Shown here in pieces: positions 36,721-44,716 of a stretch of 64,000 bases of DNA. Below the pieces are notes generated by a model that saw nothing but the letters and a program-made list of their open reading frames with translations, had not been told where the DNA came from and did not search any database. The position numbers and the translations under genes are program-made. The stretch is from JAGRKR01 sp041397725 (GTDB taxonomy: Bacteria; Pseudomonadota; Alphaproteobacteria; Rhizobiales; Hyphomicrobiaceae): NCBI GenBank assembly GCA_041397725.1, contig JAWKVZ010000004.1, forward strand, positions 124,001 through 188,000, written 5' to 3'. Numbering within the stretch: position 1 is the first letter of the stretch; each line of letters opens with the position of its first letter.

Positions 36721-37926
36721 TTAATCGGGCTGGGCGCGCAACGTGGAGTCGCCTGTGGTGAAGAACTGCGCGTGGCCCTCGAGCGCAGCGAACTGACTGC
36801 GGTCGGTTCCCGTCATCCATGCCTGCGTGCCGAGCACCTTCAGCTCTTCGAACAGCGCGGCGCGGCGCAACTCGTCGAGATGAGCGGCGATTTCGTCGAG
36901 GAGCAGGATCGGCGTGACGCCATCGCGGCTCTGCCGGATCAGTTCCGCGTGCGCCATCACCAGACCGACCAGCAACGCCTTCTGCTCGCCGGTCGAGCAC
37001 ACGCGCGCCGGCATGCCTTTCGGGCCGTGGCCGACCAGAAGATCGGAGCGATGTGGCCCATCGAGCGTGCGACCGGCCGCGCGATCACGTGGACGACCGG
37101 CTGCGAGGAGGCCGAGATAGACATCCTCCACCTCGACGGCGGGCCGCTCGGCCAGCTCGCGCTCCAGCCGCCCCTCGAGGGACATCGTCGCCCAGGGAAA
37201 CGGCGAGTCCGGCCGCTGCGCACATCGTCGCGCTATGGTTGCAGCGAGCTGTGCGACCGCCTCGGCCCGGGCCGCCGCGATGGCCACACCCGTCTCCGCC
37301 ATGACCGTCTCGATGGAGGTGAACAGCGCATCGCCCCCCGACGTGGTCTCGAGCAGCCGATTGCGTTGGCGCATGGCGCGCTCGAACTGTCCGACGCGCG
37401 TGCGATAGCTCGGATCGAAGCACAGGATCAGCCGATCGAGAAAGCGCCGGCGATCCCCGGCTGGCCCCGTGAAAAGGCCGTCCATCGTGGGCGTCAGCCA
37501 GACCATCTCGACCAGATCGGCAAGCACGCCCGTACCCGACTGCGGCACTCGATCGACGCGCACGAGGCGCGCACTCTTGCCGGGACTGGCGGGGTCGAGG
37601 CCGGTGCCGATCTCGACCATATCGCCGCGCGCCGAGCAGATGCGCGCGAACACGCTCCATACCGCGCCACCGGCCCGCGTGAGATCGCCATAGGCGACCC
37701 GGCGCAATCCCTGGCCGGCCGCCAGCATCGAGACCGCCTCGAGAAGATTGGTCTTGCCGGTACCGTTCGCACCCGTCAGCACGACCGGAGCAGGCGTGAA
37801 ATCCTGGCTCAGGCGCTGATAGTTGCGGAAGTCCGCGAGGCTGAGGCGCTCGACGGCGTGGCGGCTGCGATCGCCTGGCTGGCTGTCGGCGCCCGGCGCG
37901 GCGCTGGCCTTGGCGCCCAGTCCCAT
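36721..37926 (-). CDS. recF: DNA replication/repair protein RecF
   Basis: The 401-residue protein has LSLADFRNYQ, the Walker A LTGANGTGKTNLLEAVS, the RecF-specific LTPTMDGLFTGPAGDRRRFLDRL and the signature/Walker B pair CSTGEQKALLVGL and ILLLDEIAAHLDE. RecF helps load RecA at gaps and stalled forks. I use the ATG at 37926; a TTG at 37941 overlapping the dnaN stop is an alternative. It follows dnaN closely and is probably co-transcribed. Confidence 0.95.
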   Translation of the reverse strand: MGLGAKASAAPGADSQPGDRSRHAVERLSLADFRNYQRLSQDFTPAPVVLTGANGTGKTNLLEAVSMLAAGQGLRRVAYGDLTRAGGAVWSVFARICSARGDMVEIGTGLDPASPGKSARLVRVDRVPQSGTGVLADLVEMVWLTPTMDGLFTGPAGDRRRFLDRLILCFDPSYRTRVGQFERAMRQRNRLLETTSGGDALFTSIETVMAETGVAIAAARAEAVAQLAATIARRCAQRPDSPFPWATMSLEGRLERELAERPAVEVEDVYLGLLAAGRPRDRAAGRTLDGPHRSDLLVGHGPKGMPARVCSTGEQKALLVGLVMAHAELIRQSRDGVTPILLLDEIAAHLDELRRAALFEELKVLGTQAWMTGTDRSQFAALEGHAQFFTTGDSTLRAQPD

Positions 37927-37937
37927 TACGGGCCCGT

Positions 37938-39056
37938 TCAAACGCGCATCGGCATCAGCACGTAGAGTGCGCTGTTGTCGTCGCCGTCCTTCACCATGGT
38001 GGGCGAGCCCGGATCGGCCAGCATGAAGTGCGCCGTCTCGCTCTCGAGCTGGGTGGAGATGTCGAGCAGATAACGCGCGTTGAAGCCGATCTCGAGTGGA
38101 TCGGACGTGTACTCGGCGGCCAGCTCCTCGGTAGCGCTGCCACCGTCCGGATTGGTGACGGAAAGGGTCAGGCGATTGGCGCCGATATTGAGCTTCACGG
38201 CGCGGCCGCGCTCGCTGGCGATGGTCGAGACGCGATCGACCGCACTGGCAAACTCGGCATTGCGAACGGTCATGACCTTGTCGTTGCCGACGGGAATGAC
38301 GCGCGCATAGTCCGGAAAGGTGCCGTCGATGAGCTTCGACGTCATCGTCACCGAGCCGATGTCGAAGCGCACCTTGGCCGCGGAGAGACCGAGCTTGACG
38401 ACGGCCTCGGTGCCTTCGATCAGCCGCGTCAGCTCATGCACCGTCTTGCGGGGAATGATGACGCCGGGCATACCGTCGGCGCCGCCGGGAAGCTCGAGCT
38501 CGACCTGCGCCAGACGATGGCCGTCCGTCGCCACGGCCCGCAGCATCGCCTGCCCCGCCGACACCGCCTGATGCAGGAAGATGCCGTTGAGATAGTAGCG
38601 GGTCTCCTCGGTCGAGATGGCGAAGCGAGTCTTGTCGATCAGGCGCTTGATCTCGCCGGCGCCGATCTCGAACTCGTGCGACATCTCGCCGGCGGCGAGA
38701 TCGGGAAAGTCCTCGGTCGGCAATGTCTGCAGCGCGAAGCGCGACTGGCCCGACGAGATGGTGAGACGATTGCGCTCGCCGTCCTTGGCGATGTCGATCT
38801 CGACCCCGTCCGGCAGCTTGCGGACAATGTCGTGCAGGAGATGTGCCGGCACGGTGACCGCACCCGGCTCGCTCACCTCGGACTGCACCTCCTCCGTCAC
38901 CTCGCGCTCGAGATCGGTGGCCTTGAGCATCAGGCTGCGGCCCGCGGCCCTGAGCAGAACATTGGACAGGATGGGGATGGTGGCGCGCCGCTCGACGACG
39001 CTCGTCACGTGCCCGAGCGCGCGCAACAGCTCACTTCGTTCGATAACAAGCCGCAT
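37938..39056 (-). CDS. dnaN: DNA polymerase III beta subunit (sliding clamp)
   Basis: The 372-residue protein begins MRLVIERSELLRALGHVTSVVERRATIPILSNVLL in its usual N-terminal domain, interrupted here as normal for clamps, and ends with SPTMVKDGDDNSALYVLMPMRV, the conserved tail. Three clamp domains are visible by their repeated strand pattern. It tethers polymerase III to DNA. The ATG at 39056 is chosen because the family starts with MRL; an upstream in-frame start adds 14 unrelated residues. A terminator separates it from dnaA, so it probably has its own promoter. Confidence 0.96.
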   Translation of the reverse strand: MRLVIERSELLRALGHVTSVVERRATIPILSNVLLRAAGRSLMLKATDLEREVTEEVQSEVSEPGAVTVPAHLLHDIVRKLPDGVEIDIAKDGERNRLTISSGQSRFALQTLPTEDFPDLAAGEMSHEFEIGAGEIKRLIDKTRFAISTEETRYYLNGIFLHQAVSAGQAMLRAVATDGHRLAQVELELPGGADGMPGVIIPRKTVHELTRLIEGTEAVVKLGLSAAKVRFDIGSVTMTSKLIDGTFPDYARVIPVGNDKVMTVRNAEFASAVDRVSTIASERGRAVKLNIGANRLTLSVTNPDGGSATEELAAEYTSDPLEIGFNARYLLDISTQLESETAHFMLADPGSPTMVKDGDDNSALYVLMPMRV

Positions 39057-39368
39057 CCCCGATGCTCCGGAAACGTCCCACGTCGCAGCTTCGGCCAACG
39101 TGCCGACCGCCGGCAGGTGCCGACCCCGGACTGCACGCCCGACCTCCTCCCAGCGCAGAATCGCTGGAGCCGCAGTGGCCAGACCTTGGCCCGCGCGGCA
39201 CGAATTTGCAAGTGTCCTGGGGCATCTGGCGCACTTGGCGCACAGTCGCGCGGCGCTGGTGCCGCGCCTGCCGGCACACGCCCCGAGCCCCCCGCGCGCG
39301 CCTCAGGCCGACACGAAAAATCCCGGGGCGCATGCCCCGGGACCCGTTCATTGCACTGGATCGCTCGC
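39057..39368. other. dnaA-dnaN intergenic region
   Basis: This 312-base gap contains the dnaA terminator hairpin at 39322-39341. The remainder should contain the dnaN promoter on the minus strand. No confident -35/-10 pair, DnaA box or small gene is seen. Confidence 0.5.
39316..39341 (-). terminator. rho-independent terminator after dnaA
   Basis: The arms CCCGGGGC (39322-39329) and GCCCCGGG (39334-39341) form a perfect 8-bp stem with a GCAT loop. On the minus strand the stem is followed by a run of five T (39321-39317). It lies 28 bases after the dnaA stop. Confidence 0.85.
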
Positions 39369-40892
39369 TCAGATGTTGAGCTGACGCTTCAGCTCCTCAA
39401 GTTCCTCACGCAGCCCCGGCTTTTTCTCGATCTCACCTTCGATCTTGCGTATCGCATGCAACACGGTGGTGTGATCTCGACCGCCGAACCTGCGGCCGAT
39501 TTCGGGAAGCGAGCGCGCGGTCAGCTGCTTGGCCAGATACATACCGATCTGCCGCGGCCAGACGATGGAGCGATGCCGACGCTGCGACATGATATCGCCG
39601 CGGCTGACGCCGAAATGGCGAGAGACGGTCCGCAGGATGTCGTCGACCTTGATGCGCTTCGGCTCCTGTCCGAGCACGAGATCGCGGATCATGGTCTCGA
39701 CGGTCGCGAGCGTCACGGGCGTATTGGTGAAGCGGCTCGTGTGATAGAGCCGCGCCACGGCGCCCTCGAGCTCACGTCCGCTTTCCGTCAGGCGATCGGC
39801 AAGGAACTCGATGACCTCACGCGGGATCTCGAAGCTCGGGTCCGCCGCACGGCGATCGGCCACCCGCTTTTCGAGGATGCGCAGGCGCAGATCATAGTCG
39901 AGCACGCCAATTTCCGTGACGAGACCGCCCTGCAGCCGGGAGCGCATCCGCTCGTTGAGGCTCGTGACGTGTCCGGGAGCCCGCGCCATGGCCACGACGA
40001 CCTGACGCCCGGCGTCCAGCAGCATGTTGACGATATGGTCGAACTCCTGCTCGGTCTTTTCGCCCTGCAGGAACTCGAGATCGTCGACCAGCAGCACGTC
40101 GTTGCCACGGAAGCGGTCGCGGAACGACATGGCCGTTTGCGACTTGATCGCCTCGACGAAGATGAAGCGGAAGCGCTCGGCCGTGAGATAGATGACGTTC
40201 GCGTGGGGCGAGCGCCGACGCACATCCCAGGCGATCGCATGCAGGAGATGCGACTTGCCGAGACCGCAGGAGCTGTGGATCACCAGAGGATTGAAGCGCG
40301 GGTGATCGACAAGGATGGTCTCCGCCACCTGTACGGCGGCGGCATGAGCCATGCGGTTGGCGGCGCCGACCACGAAGGAGTCGAAGGTGAACCGCGGATC
40401 GAGCGGCGAGCCTTCGAAGCCGTTGGCGCTGGTGCGCACCATGGCCGCTCCCGGACCGCTCGGCGGCAACGGCCGGCCGTCCTCCGCCCGCCCGGCGTGA
40501 TCGCCCGAACGGATGCTGCGCGGCTCGGTCGCCGGCACGCCCTTGCGCTGCTGCTGCGCATCGCTGCCCGGCTGGCGCAATGCCACCTCGGTCCGCTTCA
40601 CCTCGGGAAACTCCGAGCGAATGCACGCGAGCAGGTCATCGGAATAGTGCGACTGGATCCAAGTCTTGAGGAACTTCACGGGAACCGAGACCCGGGCCGC
40701 CCCCTCGCTTACGACATCGAGCTCCATGCTCTGGAACCAGCTGACGTAGATATCCTCACCCAGACGAACGCGAAGCAGCTTCCTGATCTTTGCCCACTTG
40801 GCATCACGATTGCCGGCCGCTTTCGTGTCCTGTGCCGTCTCGTGGTCCCTGTCAGCTTCCTGCGAAGCTTGTTCTTGATCTTGCCTGTTCAT
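39369..40892 (-). CDS. dnaA: chromosomal replication initiator protein DnaA
   Basis: The 507-residue protein has an N-terminal domain (KIRKLLRVRLGEDIYVSWFQSME), a low-complexity linker (about residues 105-165), an AAA+ domain and a C-terminal DNA-binding domain with the signature FGGRDHTTVLHAIRKIE. The Walker A is HSSCGLGKSHLL (S207 to S214), unlike the usual GxxGLGKTHLL, and the sensor region reads AMARAPGHV rather than ADRAPGE. The rest of the protein and its neighbours leave no doubt about identity. I use the ATG at 40892; a GTG four codons upstream is in frame. Confidence 0.95.
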   Translation of the reverse strand: MNRQDQEQASQEADRDHETAQDTKAAGNRDAKWAKIRKLLRVRLGEDIYVSWFQSMELDVVSEGAARVSVPVKFLKTWIQSHYSDDLLACIRSEFPEVKRTEVALRQPGSDAQQQRKGVPATEPRSIRSGDHAGRAEDGRPLPPSGPGAAMVRTSANGFEGSPLDPRFTFDSFVVGAANRMAHAAAVQVAETILVDHPRFNPLVIHSSCGLGKSHLLHAIAWDVRRRSPHANVIYLTAERFRFIFVEAIKSQTAMSFRDRFRGNDVLLVDDLEFLQGEKTEQEFDHIVNMLLDAGRQVVVAMARAPGHVTSLNERMRSRLQGGLVTEIGVLDYDLRLRILEKRVADRRAADPSFEIPREVIEFLADRLTESGRELEGAVARLYHTSRFTNTPVTLATVETMIRDLVLGQEPKRIKVDDILRTVSRHFGVSRGDIMSQRRHRSIVWPRQIGMYLAKQLTARSLPEIGRRFGGRDHTTVLHAIRKIEGEIEKKPGLREELEELKRQLNI

Positions 40893-41017
40893 TCTCAACC
40901 CCACTGAAATGCGATGCTGCTCCTAGCCGGCTCCGTGGAATAGCGCTGCCCACGCCGGGAGAGGCGTTGCCCCGGGCAATGCGCACTTGCACGCAACCAA
41001 ACGCTTGAGACGCACGA
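40893..41017. promoter_or_regulatory. dnaA upstream gap with inverted repeat
   Basis: The inverted repeat CGTTGCCC/GGGCAATG (40965-40981, one-base centre) lies between the rhodanese stop and the dnaA start. It might be an operator or a weak terminator of the rhodanese gene. No GANTC or CtrA-type site is present in this short gap. Confidence 0.35.
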
Positions 41018-41467
41018 CTAGCCTTGTCGCCAAGGCAAACCAGAGACCTTCCAACCGGAAACCTGGCCTCTATGGCGGATCGGATCGAGTGGCCCTTCGA
41101 AACCGTCCGCTACGTTGGAGCACTTGACGTATCCCCTGACCGCCATCTCGCGGGCCGCTGCGAAGCTTCGCCCACCCGATCGGCAGATAAAGAGGAGCGG
41201 AGTGCTCCGGTCGCCACCGCGTTCCGCGATCATCGCTTCCATGCGATCGCCGAACGCTGGATCAACGCGGTTGTCGGGAAAGGTCTGCCACTCGATGAAC
41301 AGCGGCGTCTTGCCCAACTGCGTCAGGTCCGGAACTCCAACGAACGTCCATTCCGCGTGCGTCCGCACATCGATCAGAAGCGATCCTGCATCCCTCTCGA
41401 GGCAGGACCATGCTTCGTGCACAGACACGTCGGGGATGTGGACAGAGTTGTTCGAACCCTTAACCAC
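41018..41467 (-). CDS. rhodanese-like domain protein
   Basis: The 149-residue protein is a single rhodanese domain with SLLIDVRTHAEWTFVGVPDL and the active-site loop FICRSGGRS with Cys95. Such proteins move sulfane sulfur from donors to acceptors such as cyanide or thiols. It sits between rpsT and dnaA on the same strand and 125 bases upstream of dnaA, so the two may share transcription. No signal peptide is present. The physiological acceptor is unknown. Confidence 0.85.
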   Translation of the reverse strand: MVKGSNNSVHIPDVSVHEAWSCLERDAGSLLIDVRTHAEWTFVGVPDLTQLGKTPLFIEWQTFPDNRVDPAFGDRMEAMIAERGGDRSTPLLFICRSGGRSFAAAREMAVRGYVKCSNVADGFEGPLDPIRHRGQVSGWKVSGLPWRQG

Positions 41468-41826
41468 GTAAGTCTGTCTACTCCCGAAAATGACGTCGCA
41501 TCCGACACCGTCGCCCTCGACGGCATCGTCACGACCAGCAACTCGTGAACATCACAAACGAGACTTGGCTCGGCGCCCCCTCACGAGGCAGGCACCGATA
41601 AAGGACAGCGCTCCGACCGCATCTTGCGCTGGCCAGGAGCTTTTCTACGCGTCCCCCGTACCCCGGCAATTCTCGATACGCGAGCGCGCCGGGGACAGGG
41701 GGGCTTATACTCCCGCCGCCCTTGGATGACAAATCGACGACGGGCTCGAGCCGGTCGGGTCGGCAGCGCCCGGAACGTCGCGCCGGCCGGTGGATATCAC
41801 GGCAGGCCTGTGGACAAACACATTGA

Positions 41827-41903
41827 GATTCCGACTTGAATCCACCGGGGTCGAACACAGAAAAAGTGTTATGTGACGCCCGCCGCTTTGCTCGCCCTGA
41901 ATC
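41827..41903. promoter_or_regulatory. cluster of three GANTC (CcrM methylation) sites
   Basis: GATTC at 41827-41831, GAATC at 41838-41842 and GAATC at 41899-41903 lie within 77 bases. GANTC is the target of the cell-cycle methyltransferase CcrM in Alphaproteobacteria and is under-represented in GC-rich sequence. Their position upstream of rhodanese-dnaA suggests methylation-dependent control, by analogy with dnaA in Caulobacter. Confidence 0.5.
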
Positions 41904-41973
41904 ACTTTTAGGCTTGCCAGCCCCCCTCCGGCCAAGGACTCGGGGCGCCCGGCACCGCCGCAGAGCATGCGCG

Positions 41974-41989
41974 TTAACGATTGATTAAC
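41974..41989. promoter_or_regulatory. full CtrA-type binding site (TTAA-N7-TTAAC)
   Basis: The sequence TTAACGATTGATTAAC fits the CtrA consensus TTAA-N7-TTAAC exactly. CtrA is the master cell-cycle response regulator of Alphaproteobacteria and often acts near dnaA and the origin. The site is just downstream of the rpsT terminator and upstream of the rhodanese-dnaA genes. Confidence 0.65.
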
Positions 41990-42000
41990 TGAAAAGAACT

Positions 42001-42036
42001 GGGGCCCGGACCGCCTCTCAGGCGGTCTCGGGCCCC
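42001..42036 (-). terminator. rpsT terminator
   Basis: A long hairpin is formed by GGGGCCCG plus GACCGCCT (42001-42016) pairing with AGGCGGTC plus CGGGCCCC (42020-42036, one bulged base). On the minus strand it is followed by AGTTCTTTTC. It lies 63 bases after the rpsT stop. Confidence 0.8.
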
Positions 42037-42098
42037 AAAAATAACCGTGACTGATCTGCAACAATCGGATGGCCAGACCTGCCGGCCAGACCCGTGTC

Positions 42099-42365
42099 CT
42101 AAGTGGCCATCGCCTTCACGCGATGCGCCAGGCGCGACACCTTGCGGGACGCCGCACGCTTGTGCGTCACGCCCTGCTGGGCCGTGCTCATCAGGATCGG
42201 CTGCGCCGCCTTCAGCGCGACCTCGGCAGCCTGCCTGTCGCCGCTGGCAATCGCCTCCTCGACCTTGCGCACGAAGGAGCGCATGCGCGTACGGCGGGCC
42301 TTGTTGACCTCCGTGCGTCGGGCGATCTTGCGGGTTTCTTTCTTGGCCGAGGACGTATTGGCCAT
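42099..42365 (-). CDS. rpsT: 30S ribosomal protein S20
   Basis: The 88-residue basic protein starts MANTSSAKKETRKIARRTEVNKARRTRMRSFVRK, broken here by normal S20 helices, and ends with THKRAASRKVSRLAHRVKAMAT. It binds 16S rRNA early in 30S assembly. AAAGGAG precedes the ATG. Its location upstream of the dnaA region is a recurrent alphaproteobacterial arrangement. Confidence 0.97.
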   Translation of the reverse strand: MANTSSAKKETRKIARRTEVNKARRTRMRSFVRKVEEAIASGDRQAAEVALKAAQPILMSTAQQGVTHKRAASRKVSRLAHRVKAMAT

Positions 42366-42513
42366 CTCACGAGGCTCCTTTGCTGGTACAGACCTTGCAG
42401 CACCGCAAACGGCCGATCTTTTGACCGAGATCGCTCGAGGTGCCGTCAGTTGTCGGTGGCATCCCTTCGGCTGCCGGCGCGATGCGGCTGGGACCGATGG
42501 GCTGCAACAAATG

Positions 42514-42573
42514 AAAAAGCCCCTCGCGCGCAGAGCGCCGAGCGGCGGATGGCGAAAGCTATACCTTCGGGGC
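42514..42573 (-). terminator. terminator-like structure upstream of rpsT
   Basis: GCCCC (42519-42523) pairs with GGGGC (42569-42573), and an inner hairpin CGCC-GAGC-GGCG is enclosed by TCGC/GCGA. On the minus strand the structure is followed by a run of five T (42518-42514). It lies 149 bases upstream of the rpsT start, with no minus-strand gene above it. It may be the end of a lost neighbour or an attenuator in the rpsT leader. Confidence 0.55.
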
Positions 42574-42648
42574 CTGCTCTGGTCAACAAGGTCATTCTTG
42601 GCCGCGCCACCCCGAAACTACCCAAGACTTGCTTGAGGATGGATTAGC

Positions 42649-43065
42649 ATGGCGAGAAACTTCCATGAGCTGTACTCCGAGGCAGAGTTGCCCCTGCCTT
42701 CTGCGCGCTCGACAGGGTTCGTCTTCGCCGTCGTGGCGTTGATCGTCGCCCTGATCTTTCGCAGGCACTTCTGGGTGCTGATGCCGGCTCTCGGCGCGGC
42801 GGGCGTGTTCGCTGCGACGGCCCAGTTCGCCCCGCGTCTGCTGGAGCCGCTCAATCGCGCCTGGTTCCGCTTCTCCATCCTGCTCAGCCGGGTGATGAAC
42901 CCGGTGGTCATGTTCGTGCTGTTCGCCGTGGTCATCGTGCCGGCCGGGTTGCTCATGCGCCTGTTCCGCGACCCGCTGCGCAGCCGGCGCGCGAAGGAGC
43001 GCTCCAGCTACTGGATCGAGCGCGAGCCGGACCACGGCTCCTCCTCCATGCGCAATCAGTTCTGA
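42649..43065 (+). CDS. SxtJ-like membrane protein
   Basis: The 138-residue protein has two to three membrane segments (about residues 23-60 and 85-107) and a basic C-terminal tail. It starts MARNFHELYSEAELPLPSARSTGFVFAVVALIVAL, split here by its first membrane helix, which resembles the SxtJ family (RAFG..F..VF pattern) that accompanies carbamoyltransferases, first named in cyanobacterial saxitoxin clusters. Its function is unknown. AGGA precedes the ATG. It opens a four-gene module with an SGNH hydrolase, a DUF5989 peptide and a carbamoyltransferase. Confidence 0.7.
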   Translation: MARNFHELYSEAELPLPSARSTGFVFAVVALIVALIFRRHFWVLMPALGAAGVFAATAQFAPRLLEPLNRAWFRFSILLSRVMNPVVMFVLFAVVIVPAGLLMRLFRDPLRSRRAKERSSYWIEREPDHGSSSMRNQF

Positions 43066-43134
43066 TCAGGCCTGCGGCGCGCACCGGTCCCGAGCCCAGC
43101 TCTGGCCCTTCGTGAATGACCGCGAGACTCTGGA

Positions 43135-44334
43135 GTGGCGAGGCACGTGCGCAAGGAAGCGGCTTTCCGCATCATCAGCGTCATGATCGGGCTCGGGGCG
43201 ATCCTCATCGCCCTCGAAGTGGGGCTCCGCGTCCTGCCGACGACATCGGTGGCCTTGCGGCTGCCGGTCGACGCGGCCCATCCAATCGCGCGCTTCCCCG
43301 CCGACATGGCCTGGCGGTCTTCCGTTGGATGGGACTTCAAGAGCCCCGTCGAAGGCCGCACGAACAACGCCGGGTTCGTGCACGCCGAGCCCTATTCCGC
43401 GCACGGTCCCCGCCCTCTCGTCGCCATCGTCGGCGACTCCTTCGTCGAGGCCATGACCGTCCGACATCAGGACTCCCTGCAGGGTCGCCTGACGGCGGCG
43501 ATTGGCGGCCGCGGTCGCGTCTACAGCTTCGGCATGTCGGGAGCGCCGCTGTCGCAATACCTCGCCTGGGCCGATCATGCCGCCCGCCACTATCGCCCGG
43601 ATCTTCTCGTCGTTCCCATCATCGCCAACGATTTCGACGAGAGCCTGCTGGCCTACAAGATGGCCAAGGGCGGTCACCTCTACGGCGGCTTTCACTACTA
43701 CGAGCAGGCACCCGACGGCCAACTCGTGCTGAGGCTGGTTCCCTACACGCCGTCTCGCATGGTGGCCGTTCTCCGCGCCTCCGCTTTGGCGCGCTACCTC
43801 GTCTTTCATCTCAAGGCGCACAAGCTGCGTCTGGCCGACCTGACCGCAGCACTGTTCGGCCGCGACACCGCGGTCGCAAAGGTCAGCCCCGCCGAAGCCC
43901 GCCTCCGGCGCATCTTCGAGCCAGCCTTCTTCGAGAGCTGGCCGGAGCGTCAGGAGCTGGCGCAACGAGCCACGCTGGCGTTCCTCGACGCGCTGCCGCA
44001 ACGGGCCAGGCTGGCGCCCGCTCAGATCATCCTCGCGGTCGACGGCCTGCGCACGGCAATTCTGCTGCCCCAGCTCGACGCCCAGGCCAAGACCAGCTTT
44101 TTCGGCCGCATGCGCACGTTTTTCATAGTCGAGGCGCGCAAGCGCGGCTATCGGGTCGTCGATCTGGATCAGGCATTCCGTGCGCACGTCGCCAAAACGG
44201 CACAACGTGTCGAATTCGCGCACGACTACCATTGGAACGCGGCGGGCTATGGCGTCGCGGCACGCGAGATCACCATGACCGCCCCCTGGCAATCGCTGTT
44301 CGGCGCACCGCGAACGACCACCGGACAACGGTAA
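43135..44334 (+). CDS. membrane-anchored SGNH/GDSL-type hydrolase
   Basis: The roughly 399-residue protein has one N-terminal membrane segment (about residues 12-33) and then an SGNH hydrolase domain: block I VGDSFVEA with Ser102, block II GMSGAPLSQY, block III IIANDFDES and block V HDYHWN with the Asp-His pair. These enzymes act as esterases or O-acyltransferases outside the membrane. The GTG at 43135 is used, with a GTG four codons later also possible. It lies between SxtJ-like and DUF5989 genes and probably acts on the same product. Confidence 0.75.
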   Translation: MARHVRKEAAFRIISVMIGLGAILIALEVGLRVLPTTSVALRLPVDAAHPIARFPADMAWRSSVGWDFKSPVEGRTNNAGFVHAEPYSAHGPRPLVAIVGDSFVEAMTVRHQDSLQGRLTAAIGGRGRVYSFGMSGAPLSQYLAWADHAARHYRPDLLVVPIIANDFDESLLAYKMAKGGHLYGGFHYYEQAPDGQLVLRLVPYTPSRMVAVLRASALARYLVFHLKAHKLRLADLTAALFGRDTAVAKVSPAEARLRRIFEPAFFESWPERQELAQRATLAFLDALPQRARLAPAQIILAVDGLRTAILLPQLDAQAKTSFFGRMRTFFIVEARKRGYRVVDLDQAFRAHVAKTAQRVEFAHDYHWNAAGYGVAAREITMTAPWQSLFGAPRTTTGQR

Positions 44335-44480
44335 ACGCGGGCACACGGCCCGACGCCAGTCGGACCCTATCGAGAGGGCCGACGACAGGCCCAAATCTGG
44401 CACCCGTCTTGCTCTCATCCTGCTGAAGCTCAAATCTGGACGAAGCCGAAACGATCGACACACACGCTCAGGAGCACGCC

Positions 44481-44633
44481 ATGCTATCCCTCGTCGGGGA
44501 ACTTTTCGCCTACATGAGCGCACGCAAGAAGTGGTGGCTCTTCCCAATCATTTTCGTGCTGGTGGTCGTCGGCGGCCTGCTCGTACTGGCGCAGGGCTCG
44601 GCCATCGCTCCGTTCATCTACACCGTATTCTAG
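44481..44633 (+). CDS. DUF5989 (SxtK-like) 50-residue membrane peptide
   Basis: This short gene encodes a 50-residue peptide with one membrane helix (about residues 22-38), preceded by the basic motif YMSARKKWWLFP and ending in APFIYTVF. The motif ARKKWWLFP is the hallmark of DUF5989, the SxtK family. AGGAG is six bases upstream of the ATG. Such peptides almost always sit next to an SxtI-type carbamoyltransferase, which follows here after 83 bases. The function is not known. Confidence 0.85.
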   Translation: MLSLVGELFAYMSARKKWWLFPIIFVLVVVGGLLVLAQGSAIAPFIYTVF

Positions 44634-44716
44634 GCATGCGAACCCGCCTCGCCGGCCCACGCGTCCGGCCGGGGCGGATGCCGCACTCCGCCCCACGATA
44701 GACAAGGCAGGCAATC

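Larger units (their letters stand above)
41468..42098. other. rpsT-rhodanese intergenic region with cell-cycle-type sites; possible origin region
   Basis: The 631-base gap holds the rpsT terminator (42001-42036), one full CtrA box (41974-41989), three GANTC sites (41827-41831, 41838-41842, 41899-41903) and a near-consensus DnaA box TGTGGACAA (41809-41817). An AACAC/GTGTT inverted repeat flanks a short A-rich stretch near 41854-41870. No small gene with a convincing ribosome site is seen. It may carry the promoter for rhodanese-dnaA and possibly part of oriC, but the DnaA-box evidence is weak. Confidence 0.5.

Noticed and set aside
41448..41460. GGTTCGAA-like sequence on the minus strand
   Set aside because: It is the start of the rhodanese coding sequence and has no tRNA cloverleaf around it.
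42592..43035. A minus-strand open frame that could be the gene served by the terminator at 42514-42573
   Set aside because: It is the complement of the SxtJ-like gene, has an implausible composition and no ribosome site.
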